Assembly (NCBI GenBank): GCA_048270425.1
Contig: JBLWSY010000017.1
Span: forward strand, 29,676-93,675
Direction of reading: 5' to 3'
Origin: Oceanospirillum sp048270425
Lineage (GTDB): Bacteria; Pseudomonadota; Gammaproteobacteria; Pseudomonadales; Halomonadaceae
Length of the DNA: 64,000 bases
Part shown: positions 1 to 8,276 of the stretch, piece after piece
Position numbering within the stretch: position 1 is the first letter of the stretch
How the letters are laid out: every line of letters starts with the position of its first letter
Made by a program: the position numbers and the translations under genes
Notes under the pieces: model-generated
What the model saw: the letters and a program-made list of their open reading frames with translations, nothing else
Database searches by the model: none
Told to the model about the DNA's origin: nothing

Positions 1-324
1 CAGGGAGCGGCCTGGGAGAAATTCTTCCGGATCTGTGAAATACAGGGCGGATTTAAGCAGCCAGGCATTGCACACTACCAATACAGCTGGAGCAGTGAGC
101 GAACCGGCACAGTCACCGAGATCGACAACCGGGACCTCGCCAAGCTGGCAAAGCTGGCCGGAGCCCCGGAAGATCTCGCGGCCGGAGTCACACTGGATGT
201 GAAACTGGGTCACCGGGTATCAGAAGGTGATACCCTGCTGATGATTCATGCAGAAAGTCCCGGAGCACTGAACTATGCCATCGAGTTTCTGCAGGATCAC
301 AAAGAGATGATCTGCATACGGTAA
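1..324 (+). CDS. Thymidine/AMP phosphorylase family protein, C-terminal part (5' end outside window)
   Basis: An open frame runs from base 1 to a TAA at 322-324 (107 residues). It matches the C-terminal pyrimidine-nucleoside phosphorylase domain: a glycine-rich stretch, the segment EIDNRDLAKLAKLAGAP, then GVTLDVKLGHRVSEGDTLL and a C-terminal helix. Family enzymes cleave nucleosides or nucleotides with phosphate, giving a base and a ribose phosphate. The catalytic N-terminal part lies upstream of the window, so substrate (thymidine or AMP) cannot be judged. It is followed after 130 nt by a PRPP synthetase paralog in the same direction. That pairing fits the divergent archaeal-type branch of the family rather than classical deoA, but this is inference. 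Confidence 0.8.
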   Translation, partial: QGAAWEKFFRICEIQGGFKQPGIAHYQYSWSSERTGTVTEIDNRDLAKLAKLAGAPEDLAAGVTLDVKLGHRVSEGDTLLMIHAESPGALNYAIEFLQDHKEMICIR

Positions 325-454
325 CGTCCGGACAGCTTTCAGGCTGCCTTCAACCGGCAGTCTTGATAACAAGAACGCAATAAAACGAATAATGAGAAAT
401 ACCTGCCCGACGGATACCCCACCAATCGGGCAGCAACAACAAAAGCGCTGATTT

Positions 455-1342
455 ATGACTCCGATCTTATTTGACCTGAACGACGCCAGCAGCCTGAAAG
501 ATGGGCTGATCCAGCAACTGAACGCTGAAGAGGGACAGCTGAACCAGCGCCGCTTTCCGGATGGAGAAAGCTATCTGCAGGTGCTGACACCAGTAAAAGA
601 CCGTGTTGCTCTGGTTCTGTGCACCCTGTATCAACCGGACGAAAAATTCCTGCCACTGATCTATCTGGCTGAAACTCTGAGAGAGATGGGCGCGGAAAAG
701 GTTGTGCTGATCGCCCCCTATCTGGCCTATATGCGTCAGGACAAACGTTTCCACGAGGGCGAATGCGTCACCTCCATCTACTTTGCCCGCCTGATCAGCC
801 AAAGTTTTGACCACCTGATCACCGTTGATCCGCATCTGCACCGCTATAACTCACTGGATGAGATCTACACTATCAGCAGTCAGGTAGTCGCTTCAGCAGA
901 ATCCGTTGCTCATTGGATCAGCCGGAATGTGAAACAGCCGCTTCTGATCGGCCCGGATATCGAAAGTGAACAGTGGGTCGCAGAAGTCGCCCGACTGGCT
1001 GAAGCACCTTTTGAGGTGCTGCTGAAAGAGCGACACGGTGATCGGGATGTAAGCGTTTCCCTGCCCCATGTTGAACGTTACAGTCAACATACCCCCGTAC
1101 TGGTCGACGACATCATCTCCAGCGGACGTACCATGATAGAAACTATTCAGCACTTGCAGAATGCCAACATGCGCAAGGTGATCTGTATCGGCACCCACGG
1201 CCTGTTTGCGGATAAGGCCTATCAACAGATGCTGAATGAGCATGTCGAAAAAATCGTCACCTGCAACACGGTCAATCATCCAAGCAATGGCATTGATATG
1301 GCGCCGGCACTGGCCGAAGCCACCAGAAACGCCCTCGCCTGA
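455..1342 (+). CDS. Ribose-phosphate pyrophosphokinase (PRPP synthetase) paralog
   Basis: The 295-residue product has the phosphoribosyltransferase-type fold signatures of Prs enzymes. These are RFPDGES near residue 33, YMRQDKRF near 94 (ATP loop), VDPHLH near 127 (metal and ATP contact) and the PRPP loop VLVDDIISSGRTM near 215. It would make PRPP from ribose 5-phosphate and ATP in the cytosol. It is slightly shorter than the roughly 315-residue housekeeping Prs, and it lies next to a nucleoside phosphorylase-family gene rather than ispE/pth. It is therefore probably a second, salvage-linked copy. The ATG at 455 is the first in frame. The product call is firm; the salvage role is inferred from the neighbour. 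Confidence 0.85.
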   Translation: MTPILFDLNDASSLKDGLIQQLNAEEGQLNQRRFPDGESYLQVLTPVKDRVALVLCTLYQPDEKFLPLIYLAETLREMGAEKVVLIAPYLAYMRQDKRFHEGECVTSIYFARLISQSFDHLITVDPHLHRYNSLDEIYTISSQVVASAESVAHWISRNVKQPLLIGPDIESEQWVAEVARLAEAPFEVLLKERHGDRDVSVSLPHVERYSQHTPVLVDDIISSGRTMIETIQHLQNANMRKVICIGTHGLFADKAYQQMLNEHVEKIVTCNTVNHPSNGIDMAPALAEATRNALA

Positions 1343-1358
1343 AGCCCTTAAAAATGTA

Positions 1359-1396
1359 ACCTCCGTTACCTTAGGTAGACACTCGGTAACGGGGGT
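1359..1396. other. Imperfect hairpin in the 332-nt gap after the PRPP synthetase gene
   Basis: ACCTCCGTTACC at 1359-1370 is nearly the inverse complement of GGTAACGGGGGT at 1385-1396, with a 14-nt loop. No U-run follows, so it is a weak terminator candidate for the upstream gene or a regulatory hairpin. A TAGAAT at about 1545 could be a -10 box for the DUF3461 gene. Nothing else is recognisable between 1343 and 1674. Confidence 0.4.
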
Positions 1397-1674
1397 AATT
1401 TCAGATAAGAATATCCTCTGTTTAGCCCCGAAAAAAGCCCCTCAAAGACCAATAACGATGCGGTCTTCAGTCGAAAAAACCAAATGTCATTTCCTCAAAA
1501 GAAAATGTCGCCTATTAATTAGAAAGCCTGCGCTACCTGAGCTAGAATTCAGCACTAGACTAAAGTTTACCTCTCAAACACTGACGATTAACGCTGCAGC
1601 CTCTGTCGAACCCAAGGACTTTTGCTTAATCCGGTGTTTCTCTTGTTTTTCCTGTCGAATGAAAGGACGTTACC

Positions 1675-2067
1675 ATGAGTATGGATGACAGTTTTGAAAC
1701 CCTAAAAAAGATGGGTATCGAAAATGTCCACGATATCGAAAAATTCACCTCACGCACTGAAGGTGACCACGATATTCTGAAAATCTATTTTCAGCGCCAC
1801 CACGGCGACTGGTTTGCTAAAAGCAAAAAATTCAAGTTTCCTCGCGTTCATAAAGACCGTCGTGTCAATGAAGGTCTGGTGACTTACCGCTCAACAACCG
1901 AGCCTTCTCCGATCTTTCTGCACGCGGTTGATGAACTGGAACGACTCGTCGCAACCGAACATAAAGCTGACGATAAAAAGGCTCAGCTTCTGGAAGAGAT
2001 TGAGCATCTGGAAAAAGTGGTTCAGCGCAAGATTTCCGATATCCGTCGTCAGATTGAAGCGCTGTAA
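1675..2067 (+). CDS. DUF3461 family protein
   Basis: This 130-residue cytosolic protein of unknown function has the DUF3461 pattern. It shows MGIENVHDIEKFTSRTEGD near the start, then DILKIYFQR, KSKKFKFPR, and a C-terminal coiled-coil rich in Glu, Lys and Leu (about residues 85-130). The family is common in gammaproteobacteria and has no assigned reaction. Start choice: ATG at 1675 follows AAAGGA about 8 nt upstream, while a longer frame from 1236 overlaps the PRPP synthetase gene and is not credible. It appears to be monocistronic, with a strong terminator about 115 nt downstream. Confidence 0.8.
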   Translation: MSMDDSFETLKKMGIENVHDIEKFTSRTEGDHDILKIYFQRHHGDWFAKSKKFKFPRVHKDRRVNEGLVTYRSTTEPSPIFLHAVDELERLVATEHKADDKKAQLLEEIEHLEKVVQRKISDIRRQIEAL

Positions 2068-2091
2068 GTAGCCTTCGGTCTGGATTGCCGG

Positions 2092-2147
2092 CCAGTTTTA
2101 GCGAAAATTACTGTTTTTTGTAAAGAGCACTGTTTTTAGCAAAGAGC
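2092..2147 (+). repeat. 19-nt imperfect tandem repeat after DUF3461 gene
   Basis: ACTGTTTTTTGTAAAGAGC (2110-2128) is followed directly by ACTGTTTTTAGCAAAGAGC (2129-2147), differing at two positions. A degenerate copy precedes them (2092-2109), and ACTG follows. It lies between the stop codon at 2067 and the terminator at 2181. Confidence 0.7.
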
Positions 2148-2180
2148 ACTGAGCCAAATCGCTAAAACGCCCCCACATAA

Positions 2181-2232
2181 AAACGGAGCGCCAACTTAAC
2201 AAAGATTGTTACGTTAGTGCTCCGTTTTTTTT
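2181..2232. terminator. Bidirectional rho-independent terminator
   Basis: AAACGGAGC at 2181-2189 pairs with GCTCCGTTT at 2219-2227, flanked by A-rich sequence on the left and a T-run on the right. It serves DUF3461 (+) and probably the SLC13 gene (-), whose stop is at 2269. Confidence 0.8.
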
Positions 2233-2268
2233 ACAGTCTCTTTTGAATACCCGCTAATCAGACCTTCA

Positions 2269-3603
2269 TTACAACATCGCCCAACTGGCAAACCCGATCA
2301 GCAATATCATCGCCACATTCAACAAGGCACCAGCACGCATCATCTGGCTTTGCGGAACATAACCGGAACCAAACACAATGGCATTCGGTGGCGTTGCTAC
2401 CGGCAGCATAAAGGCACAGGACGCTGATATCGCAATCACTGCCGCCAGCACAACTGGCGAGAGCCCCATTGCCTGAGCAATAGAAACGAAAATCGGCACC
2501 AGAAGCGCACTACTGGCGGTGTTACTGGCGATCTCTGTCAGCATCACAACAAAGGCGGTAATCACCAACATAAAGATGATCAGAGGCGCACCTTCAAGAA
2601 AGTCACTGATCGACTCCGCCAGAAACACACTGGTACCGGTTGATTTGAGAACCGCCGACAGCGTCAGACCGCCACCAAACAGCAGTAATACGCCCCAGTC
2701 GGCTGACTGCTCAATATCCTTCCAGTTCACCAATTTCAGCGCACACAGCAGCACAATAGCAAGCAGCGCCACCATGGCATCAAAACCTTTGTTAACACCG
2801 ATAAACTGAGAAACCGGCTTGCTGAACAGCCAAAGCGTAACCGTAATCACAAAAACACCCAGGGTAAGCCACTGCTCTGTGCCCATAGGTTTGGCATCAT
2901 CATCCATCTCAAACTTACGGGACAGATCCGGACGGAACACCACCCACAACAGCAACAGCATCACCGGGAACATCACCAGTACGGCCGGAATACCTATCTT
3001 CATCCACTGAGCAAAACTGATGCCCACAGCGGCCGCCGCAATCGCATTAGGCGGGCTGCCCACTAATGTACCGATACCACCAATATTGGCGGAGTAAGCC
3101 ACCCCTAACAGCACAAACCAGTAGGTGTTGCGGTTCTGCTCATAGGGCAAACGACTGAGCATACCCAGTGCCAGCGGCAGCATCATAGCGGTAGTCGCCG
3201 TGTTCGAGATCCACATCGAGACAAAGGCCGCGGTGAAAAACAGCAGGATACTCGCCACCAGCATTTTGCCCTGTGCGGCACGAATCACAAGCCCTGCGAT
3301 ACGTTCATCCAGCCGCTGTTTATGCAGCGCGGAGGCCAGAGCAAAACCACCCAGAAAAAGAAAGATAATCGGGTTAGCGAAGTTCTTCATCGCATCTGCA
3401 ACCGAGAAAACACCGGTCACCACCGCCAGAATCGGCACCAGAAGCGCCGTCACGGTGATATGGAATGTCTCTGTCATCCAAAGCAGGGCTACCGACGCCA
3501 GAATCGCCAAACCGATTCGTAATTGAAGATCAAAATCCGTGCCGTAAAAAATCCCTAAACCTGCCAAAACCGACAGTAACAATGTGATGTGAGTGCGCTG
3601 CAC
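2269..3603 (-). CDS. SLC13/DASS family sodium-coupled anion transporter
   Basis: The 444-residue inner-membrane protein has about eleven hydrophobic segments. It carries the two SNT signature motifs of the divalent anion:sodium symporters: SNTATT near residue 133 and SNTASSA near 373. In VcINDY-type proteins these bind sodium and substrate. Likely substrates are C4-dicarboxylates, citrate or sulfate; the sequence does not say which. Translation starts at a GTG (3601-3603), preceded by GAGAGG six bases upstream. It is transcribed alone, toward the terminator at 2181. Family assignment is secure, substrate unknown. Confidence 0.88.
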   Translation of the reverse strand: MQRTHITLLLSVLAGLGIFYGTDFDLQLRIGLAILASVALLWMTETFHITVTALLVPILAVVTGVFSVADAMKNFANPIIFLFLGGFALASALHKQRLDERIAGLVIRAAQGKMLVASILLFFTAAFVSMWISNTATTAMMLPLALGMLSRLPYEQNRNTYWFVLLGVAYSANIGGIGTLVGSPPNAIAAAAVGISFAQWMKIGIPAVLVMFPVMLLLLWVVFRPDLSRKFEMDDDAKPMGTEQWLTLGVFVITVTLWLFSKPVSQFIGVNKGFDAMVALLAIVLLCALKLVNWKDIEQSADWGVLLLFGGGLTLSAVLKSTGTSVFLAESISDFLEGAPLIIFMLVITAFVVMLTEIASNTASSALLVPIFVSIAQAMGLSPVVLAAVIAISASCAFMLPVATPPNAIVFGSGYVPQSQMMRAGALLNVAMILLIGFASWAML

Positions 3604-3890
3604 GCTAACCTCTCAAAGTGATCAAGCAAAACCGGCATTTTATCAGGGAACCCACAGGAAAAAGAGTGTGCAAAAACAATCAAACCTGTCTTTATGTTCA
3701 GGCCGATTGCCACTTAATCGCAATCGGTTTGCCCCTGATTGTCCTGATAATCAGATCATAGCCTGAAACTAACGTCTGATATCTCTCAAAACAGGTGACG
3801 GCCACATGAAAGATTCATGTAATTTATGGCTAAAAATGAGTAAGATCTGCGGACAGGATTTAAAAGACAGGATCAAACAAGGGGTTTACC

Positions 3891-4589
3891 GTGAATAAGC
3901 TTGCCACTGCCAAACGCTCCCGCGCCATCACCACAGAAGAAGTTCTGCTGATCCTCTGCCACTCGGTGACTGAAGTGCTGGGCAATACGGGGAATGAACA
4001 GGTCGATTACTCACCGATGGTGCAGAAGATCAATAAGACCTGCCTGCGACCGGATATCGGCTGCTTTGTGCTTTTCGATGGTGGCTTCTCGGGTCTCGTG
4101 ATTATCAACTTCACGGCTGAAGCGGCCATGGAAATCTATCGCAAATACTTACTGAGCATGGGCATGCCGGAAAACGAACTGGCGCAGTTCCACACCTCTG
4201 ATGAGGTGGGCAACGTGATGGGCGAAATTATGAACCAGATCGTGGGTGACTTTACCAACAAGGTACGTCACCAGCTGCGTACCTCCATCACCCAGAGCCA
4301 GCCGAAGATGATGGCGATCAATAAGCAGGTTCAGATCTCGGTAAATACCGCACTGGATCAGCCACAGTCCCGCCGTGTGACCTTCAATACGGAAGATAAC
4401 AATATCTTCTATCTGGAGCTGTCCATGGATAAAACCGAGTTCATCAAACTGCATGACTTTGATGAGGACGAGCTGGAAAGCCCGGATGATATTCTGGCGG
4501 ATACCCCAATACAGAGCGGCAAGAGCCGTAACAGCGAAGCTCACGCCAATACCGAACACGATGATCTGATGAAGGATCTGGGTATCTAA
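3891..4589 (+). CDS. DUF3334 family, CheX/CheC-like phosphatase-type protein
   Basis: The 232-residue soluble protein matches DUF3334. Residues 105-138 contain E112-IM-N115, then 22 residues, then P138. This is the ExxN...P arrangement of the CheC/CheX/FliY CheY-P phosphatases, where Glu and Asn act on the phosphorylated response regulator. The last 45 residues are acidic and low in complexity. Start is GTG at 3891 with AGGGG 7-10 nt upstream. It is monocistronic and ends at a strong terminator. A role in chemotaxis or two-component signalling is an inference from the motif; the window also encodes two chemoreceptors but no CheY. Confidence 0.72.
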   Translation: MNKLATAKRSRAITTEEVLLILCHSVTEVLGNTGNEQVDYSPMVQKINKTCLRPDIGCFVLFDGGFSGLVIINFTAEAAMEIYRKYLLSMGMPENELAQFHTSDEVGNVMGEIMNQIVGDFTNKVRHQLRTSITQSQPKMMAINKQVQISVNTALDQPQSRRVTFNTEDNNIFYLELSMDKTEFIKLHDFDEDELESPDDILADTPIQSGKSRNSEAHANTEHDDLMKDLGI

Positions 4590-4617
4590 GCGTTAAACTA
4601 CTGCCTGAAAAAATAAT

Positions 4618-4663
4618 GCCCGTTGCAGCATGACCTGTAGAGTCAGACTGCAACGGGCTTTTT
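4618..4663 (+). terminator. Rho-independent terminator
   Basis: GCCCGTTGCAG (4618-4628) pairs perfectly with CTGCAACGGGC (4648-4658), followed by T5. It ends the DUF3334 transcript and may also serve higBA from the opposite side. Confidence 0.85.
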
Positions 4664-4682
4664 AGTGCCGGAATGAAGTAAC

Positions 4683-5000
4683 TCAGGCGGTCTGCAGCAT
4701 CGGACGATGTTGATGAATACGCTCTAGCGACTCACGCTCCTGTTGTTCTACCCGATACAAATCCCATCGGGTTTGCAGGTTAAGCCAGAAATCAGGTGTT
4801 GTCCCAAAAAAACGGCTCAAACGTAATGCGGTACTGGGCGTAACACCTCGCTTGCCATTGATCATCTCATTCACCCGCTGATAGGGCACATGGATAGCGT
4901 CAGCCAACTCCCGCTGAGTTATCTGCATCGGATTAAGAAACTCTTCCAACAACATCTCACCGGGATGCGTTGGCTCACGTTGCTCAGGTATGCGAACCAT
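4683..5000 (-). CDS. higA: HigA-type antitoxin (XRE family)
   Basis: The 105-residue product begins MVRIPEQREPTHPGEML, the typical HigA/VapI start. It carries a helix-turn-helix (about residues 20-75) with ITQRELADAIHVPYQRVNEM and DFWLNLQ. It neutralises HigB and represses the operon by DNA binding. ATG at 4998-5000 follows AAAGGAG by 7 nt; the longer frame to 5069 has no basis and would overlap higB. It is the second gene of a higB-higA operon, 11 nt after the toxin, the usual toxin-first order of this family. Confidence 0.9.
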   Translation of the reverse strand: MVRIPEQREPTHPGEMLLEEFLNPMQITQRELADAIHVPYQRVNEMINGKRGVTPSTALRLSRFFGTTPDFWLNLQTRWDLYRVEQQERESLERIHQHRPMLQTA

Positions 5001-5011
5001 AGCGCGCTCCT

Positions 5012-5305
5012 TTAATGGTAATCCACCAGCTCCACATCCGCAGGACCGGCATCTGTCCAACGAAAACAAAGTCTGAACTGACCATTAATTCGAATACTGT
5101 ACTGCCCCGACCTATCACCTGAAAGTGCTTCCAGACGATTACCGGGCGGAATTTTTAACTCATCCAGCTGAGATACAGAATCAAGCAAATCCAGTTTCCT
5201 TGATGCGGTTTTCCATAGAGACTGCGGGCATAGCTTCCTGACCGCCCTGCTACTAACACCGTTAAAAAGATCTTCAACTGCTTTATCTTTGAAGTTTACG
5301 ATCAT
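5012..5305 (-). CDS. higB: HigB-type RelE-fold toxin
   Basis: The 97-residue product starts MIVNFKDKAVEDLF and shows the HigB hallmarks RKLDLLD, IPPGNRLEAL, GQYSIRINGQFRLCFRW and VELVDYH. Family members cleave mRNA on the ribosome. ATG at 5303-5305 gives the usual length; an upstream in-frame extension to 5341 lacks family similarity. The conserved basic and aromatic residues are present, so the toxin looks intact. Confidence 0.9.
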   Translation of the reverse strand: MIVNFKDKAVEDLFNGVSSRAVRKLCPQSLWKTASRKLDLLDSVSQLDELKIPPGNRLEALSGDRSGQYSIRINGQFRLCFRWTDAGPADVELVDYH

Positions 5306-5377
5306 GGTATAACGGTAGCACGGAACCCATGCTATCAACAAAAATAAACCTACCTGCGCTATCAGAAACCAAGCGGT

Positions 5378-7150
5378 TTACCTCAATTCATTCGCCTTTC
5401 GATAGGCTCCCTGATAATCAAAGATGCGTTCCTGCACCTGCCACCAGTGTTTCTGTTTGCGGCCGATAACAAAATCCGGGGCGGCTAACAGCGCCTGCAC
5501 CTTCAGCACCTCATCGATCTTCTCAAAACTCACCGGAGCCTGACTGTTCGCCAGTCGTCGGCCAAATAAACGATTAAACACCGCCCGCTGCGCTGGTTTG
5601 GCAAAATCGAAGGATTCGCTCAGCTCTTCGCCCTCTTCACCGTGGTAGATGATTTTCAGCTTTCCGGCATTGGCCGACAAACTGATACCGGAGCAGCGAA
5701 TCACCATCGCATCTTTCAGTTTCAGGGCGTCTTTCAGTTTGTCATCCGGGTCGATAATAGCGGCCTGGCACTGATGACATTTACGGGCAGCGATATCGTT
5801 TTCAGCACCGCAATGCTGACACTCTTTGAAACGGAAACGGTAATCGCACTGTATCGGTGGCTGGTTGGCATCCAAAGGTTCGCCGTCATCATTCAGTCCA
5901 AGCAGCCCCTGACAGCGGCGGCCGAAGTGTTCAATCACCTGGCCCTGAGAGTCCTTTTTACCCCAGAAAATATTGGCAAAACCGCAACCGGGGCAGAATA
6001 CCTGCACCGGTTCGCTGTCGGAATTGGGCTTCTTCTCCCCCACTTCCGGATGATGCAGATTGACGTTATTACCGGCGTAATCGATTACCAGACAATCCGT
6101 TTTACCCTCATCCAGCCGCAGGCCACGGCCAACAATCTGCTGATACAGACTCACCGACTGAGTGGGGCGCAGAATGGCGATAAAATCCACATGGGGCGCA
6201 TCAAAGCCTGTGGTCAGTACGGAAACATTAACCAGATACTTCAGCTGGCGTTGTTTGAATCGGCTAATCAGCTCATCACGGTTTTTAAGATCCGTCGCGC
6301 CGGTTATCAGGGCAGTTTGAGAGACAGGCAGGTAACCGGTAATCTCTTTAGCATGATCAACGGTCGCGGCAAAAATCATCACCGCCTTGCGTTTGGTGGC
6401 AAGCTCCATCACCTGCTCGATAATGGATCGGGTCACCCGCTGATGTTTGCTTAACAGCTGGTTGACGTCCTTCTCGGCGTATTCGCCAAAACTGTTCTGC
6501 ACTAGCGCTGAGAAGTCATACTGCGCCACCGCAGCATCTACCAGATCCGGTTTGGTCAGGAACCCCCGGCTGATCATATAGCTTAACGGCAGCTCGTAGA
6601 TACAGAGCAGGAAGGGCTTATCCTCCTCGCTACGGACAAATCCGCGATAGTGATACTTGTAGATCCAGCCCATACCCAGCCGGTATGGGGTCGCAGTTAA
6701 ACCCAGCACCTTTAACGCCGGATTTTTCTCCCGCAGCTGTTCAATAATGCGCTGATACTGACTGGTATCCTCACCGCTGACCCGATGGCATTCGTCGATA
6801 ATAATCAGGGAGTATTCATGCTGAAACTGATCCAGATTGGCCGACACCGACTGCACACTGGCAAAAGTCACCTGATGTTCGCTCTCCCGCCGCTTTAAAC
6901 CCGCTGAGAAAATCCCACCGGTCAGACCGTAACTCTGATACTTGGCGTGGTTCTGCTCCACCAGCTCTTTAACATGGGTCAGCACCAGAATTTTTCGCCG
7001 CGCCAGCCGTGCCAGCTCGGCAATTACCAGACTTTTACCGGCACCGGTGGGCAGCACGATCACCGCCGCCTCATTGGACTTACGGAAGTGTTTTATCGTG
7101 GCATCAACGGCTTCCTGCTGGTACGGGCGCAGGGTGAAAGGCGTGGTCAT
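5378..7150 (-). CDS. radD: RadD-type superfamily 2 DNA helicase
   Basis: The 590-residue product, close to the 586 of E. coli RadD (YejH), has the Q/motif I region RPYQQEA and LPTGAGKS (residues 33-40), the DEAH-like box DECH (119-122), LTATPYR (motif III), and a C-terminal helicase domain with GRGLRLDEGK (motif VI). Two CxxC pairs near residue 385 and several around 440-465 form a zinc-ribbon region. RadD acts with RecA and SSB in recombination and repair. ATG at 7148-7150 is preferred over an upstream TTG at 7195, which adds 15 unconserved residues. A single gene. Confidence 0.88.
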   Translation of the reverse strand: MTTPFTLRPYQQEAVDATIKHFRKSNEAAVIVLPTGAGKSLVIAELARLARRKILVLTHVKELVEQNHAKYQSYGLTGGIFSAGLKRRESEHQVTFASVQSVSANLDQFQHEYSLIIIDECHRVSGEDTSQYQRIIEQLREKNPALKVLGLTATPYRLGMGWIYKYHYRGFVRSEEDKPFLLCIYELPLSYMISRGFLTKPDLVDAAVAQYDFSALVQNSFGEYAEKDVNQLLSKHQRVTRSIIEQVMELATKRKAVMIFAATVDHAKEITGYLPVSQTALITGATDLKNRDELISRFKQRQLKYLVNVSVLTTGFDAPHVDFIAILRPTQSVSLYQQIVGRGLRLDEGKTDCLVIDYAGNNVNLHHPEVGEKKPNSDSEPVQVFCPGCGFANIFWGKKDSQGQVIEHFGRRCQGLLGLNDDGEPLDANQPPIQCDYRFRFKECQHCGAENDIAARKCHQCQAAIIDPDDKLKDALKLKDAMVIRCSGISLSANAGKLKIIYHGEEGEELSESFDFAKPAQRAVFNRLFGRRLANSQAPVSFEKIDEVLKVQALLAAPDFVIGRKQKHWWQVQERIFDYQGAYRKANELR

Positions 7151-7255
7151 AGCAAGGGCAATATCAGGTGAAGAATGAGGAAGGGATGGTAGCAAAAATC
7201 ACAGCAGAATACTGTATGGATTTTCAGTTCCGAGCCATTTCAGAGAAATGGCTTT

Positions 7256-7552
7256 TTACTGCTCAACTGTAAACGCCATCTGATCCTGAAGCCGTTTAAA
7301 GCGGATCTTCATCTGGCTCAGCTGTTTTTCGAGCTTTGCGATCAGCTGAGGGTAACCGTCAGAGGCCACAAAGCTATCCAGACTTGCCTGACTGGCAAAG
7401 ACAAAAGTCATACGCAGCGATTGCGGAAAATTATCGTAATCCGCGTCATGTGTGAGCCAGAGAAAACCGTCGAACTCCTTCATAAAGTCTTCGCAGATGT
7501 CCGTCAGAAAAAGACGGATCTGGTTATCGGTTTTCTTATCGGATTTACGCAT
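7256..7552 (-). CDS. Hypothetical protein, about 98 aa
   Basis: This small cytosolic protein is not recognised. Its N-terminal half is mixed alpha/beta in character (FLTDICEDFMKEFDGFLWL) and the C-terminal half is helical and basic (LIAKLEKQLSQMKIRFKRL). ATG at 7550-7552 has GGGGA about 9 nt upstream; a GTG six bases further out is the alternative. It sits upstream of radD on the same strand with about 105 nt between, so cotranscription is possible. Confidence 0.6.
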   Translation of the reverse strand: MRKSDKKTDNQIRLFLTDICEDFMKEFDGFLWLTHDADYDNFPQSLRMTFVFASQASLDSFVASDGYPQLIAKLEKQLSQMKIRFKRLQDQMAFTVEQ

Positions 7553-7586
7553 GATCACTCATCCCCAAAACGACACTTTCATCTAA

Positions 7587-7649
7587 AAGCCACCTTGCCC
7601 TTCAAGCCACTTCGCCCTACAAGCCACCTCGCACTACAAGCCACTCAGG
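7587..7649. repeat. 17-nt tandem repeat over the 3' end of the DUF998 gene
   Basis: Units AAGCCACCTTGCCCTTC (7587-7603), AAGCCACTTCGCCCTAC (7604-7620) and AAGCCACCTCGCACTAC (7621-7637) are followed by a partial AAGCCACTCAGG. The stop codon of the minus-strand DUF998 gene (7634) lies inside the array, so the last coding bases have been duplicated outward. Confidence 0.8.
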
Positions 7650-8230
7650 ATAACAGAATACCCCGCCAGCCATACCAGCTGCGCGCCATAGCTAAGGCGC
7701 TGATAAAGGCCGATTTTGCCCCGTGCTTTGTACTCACTTGCCATCAGCAGCGTAAACACAAAGAAGAAAAACAGGCAGGCTCCGGTGAAGTATTTAAAAG
7801 CATCCGGCACCTCAGTAAAGAAGGAGAACACAGGAGCGAAAATCAGTGACAGCAGCATCACAACCCCTGCAGCGGAGTGAATATTGCAGCTTGTGGTCGG
7901 GGTCTCGGTATAAGGATCGGCATCCATCGGGAAGTAACCCGCAATCAAAGTACCCACACCATGGGCGATGATCAGCCAGCCGATAGAGGATTCCATCAGG
8001 TTGCTACTGCTCTCAAGCACAAACCAGCCAAAAATGCAGAACAGCACCGCTAAGGGGTAGTTATTGATTACCGGAGAGATCTTCTCGGTTCGGCTCCCCG
8101 CTGCACCTAACTCACTGCACAGCTGGTTGATATGGCTATAACTGCCGTACAACTTACCCGCGATAGCAACACCCAGCACAATCCATAACGATGCGATCAA
8201 ACCTGACCACGAGGCAAACTCGGTAAACAT
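7634..8230 (-). CDS. DUF998 family integral membrane protein
   Basis: The roughly 198-residue protein has six hydrophobic segments and the DUF998 features: a conserved HINQLCSELGA loop, GYFPMDADP (about residue 100) and a short C-terminal tail. Function is unknown. Three ATGs cluster at 8239, 8236 and 8230; AAAAGG lies nine bases before the one at 8230, which is therefore chosen. It is 46 nt downstream of a LysE-type exporter gene on the same strand and may be cotranscribed. The stop codon sits inside a 17-nt tandem repeat. Confidence 0.75.
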   Translation of the reverse strand: MFTEFASWSGLIASLWIVLGVAIAGKLYGSYSHINQLCSELGAAGSRTEKISPVINNYPLAVLFCIFGWFVLESSSNLMESSIGWLIIAHGVGTLIAGYFPMDADPYTETPTTSCNIHSAAGVVMLLSLIFAPVFSFFTEVPDAFKYFTGACLFFFFVFTLLMASEYKARGKIGLYQRLSYGAQLVWLAGYSVILSGL

Positions 8231-8276
8231 GCTCATCATCCTTTTTGTGATATCTGTGACGACAACAAAAGCCAAT

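Noticed and set aside
1236..1688. 150-codon frame joining the prs 3' end and the DUF3461 upstream region
   Set aside because: Overlaps a confirmed gene for 107 nt in another frame, and the translation is Cys/Ser-rich noise.
5642..6454. 270-codon plus-strand frame opposite radD
   Set aside because: Antisense shadow; the radD reading frame has all helicase motifs.
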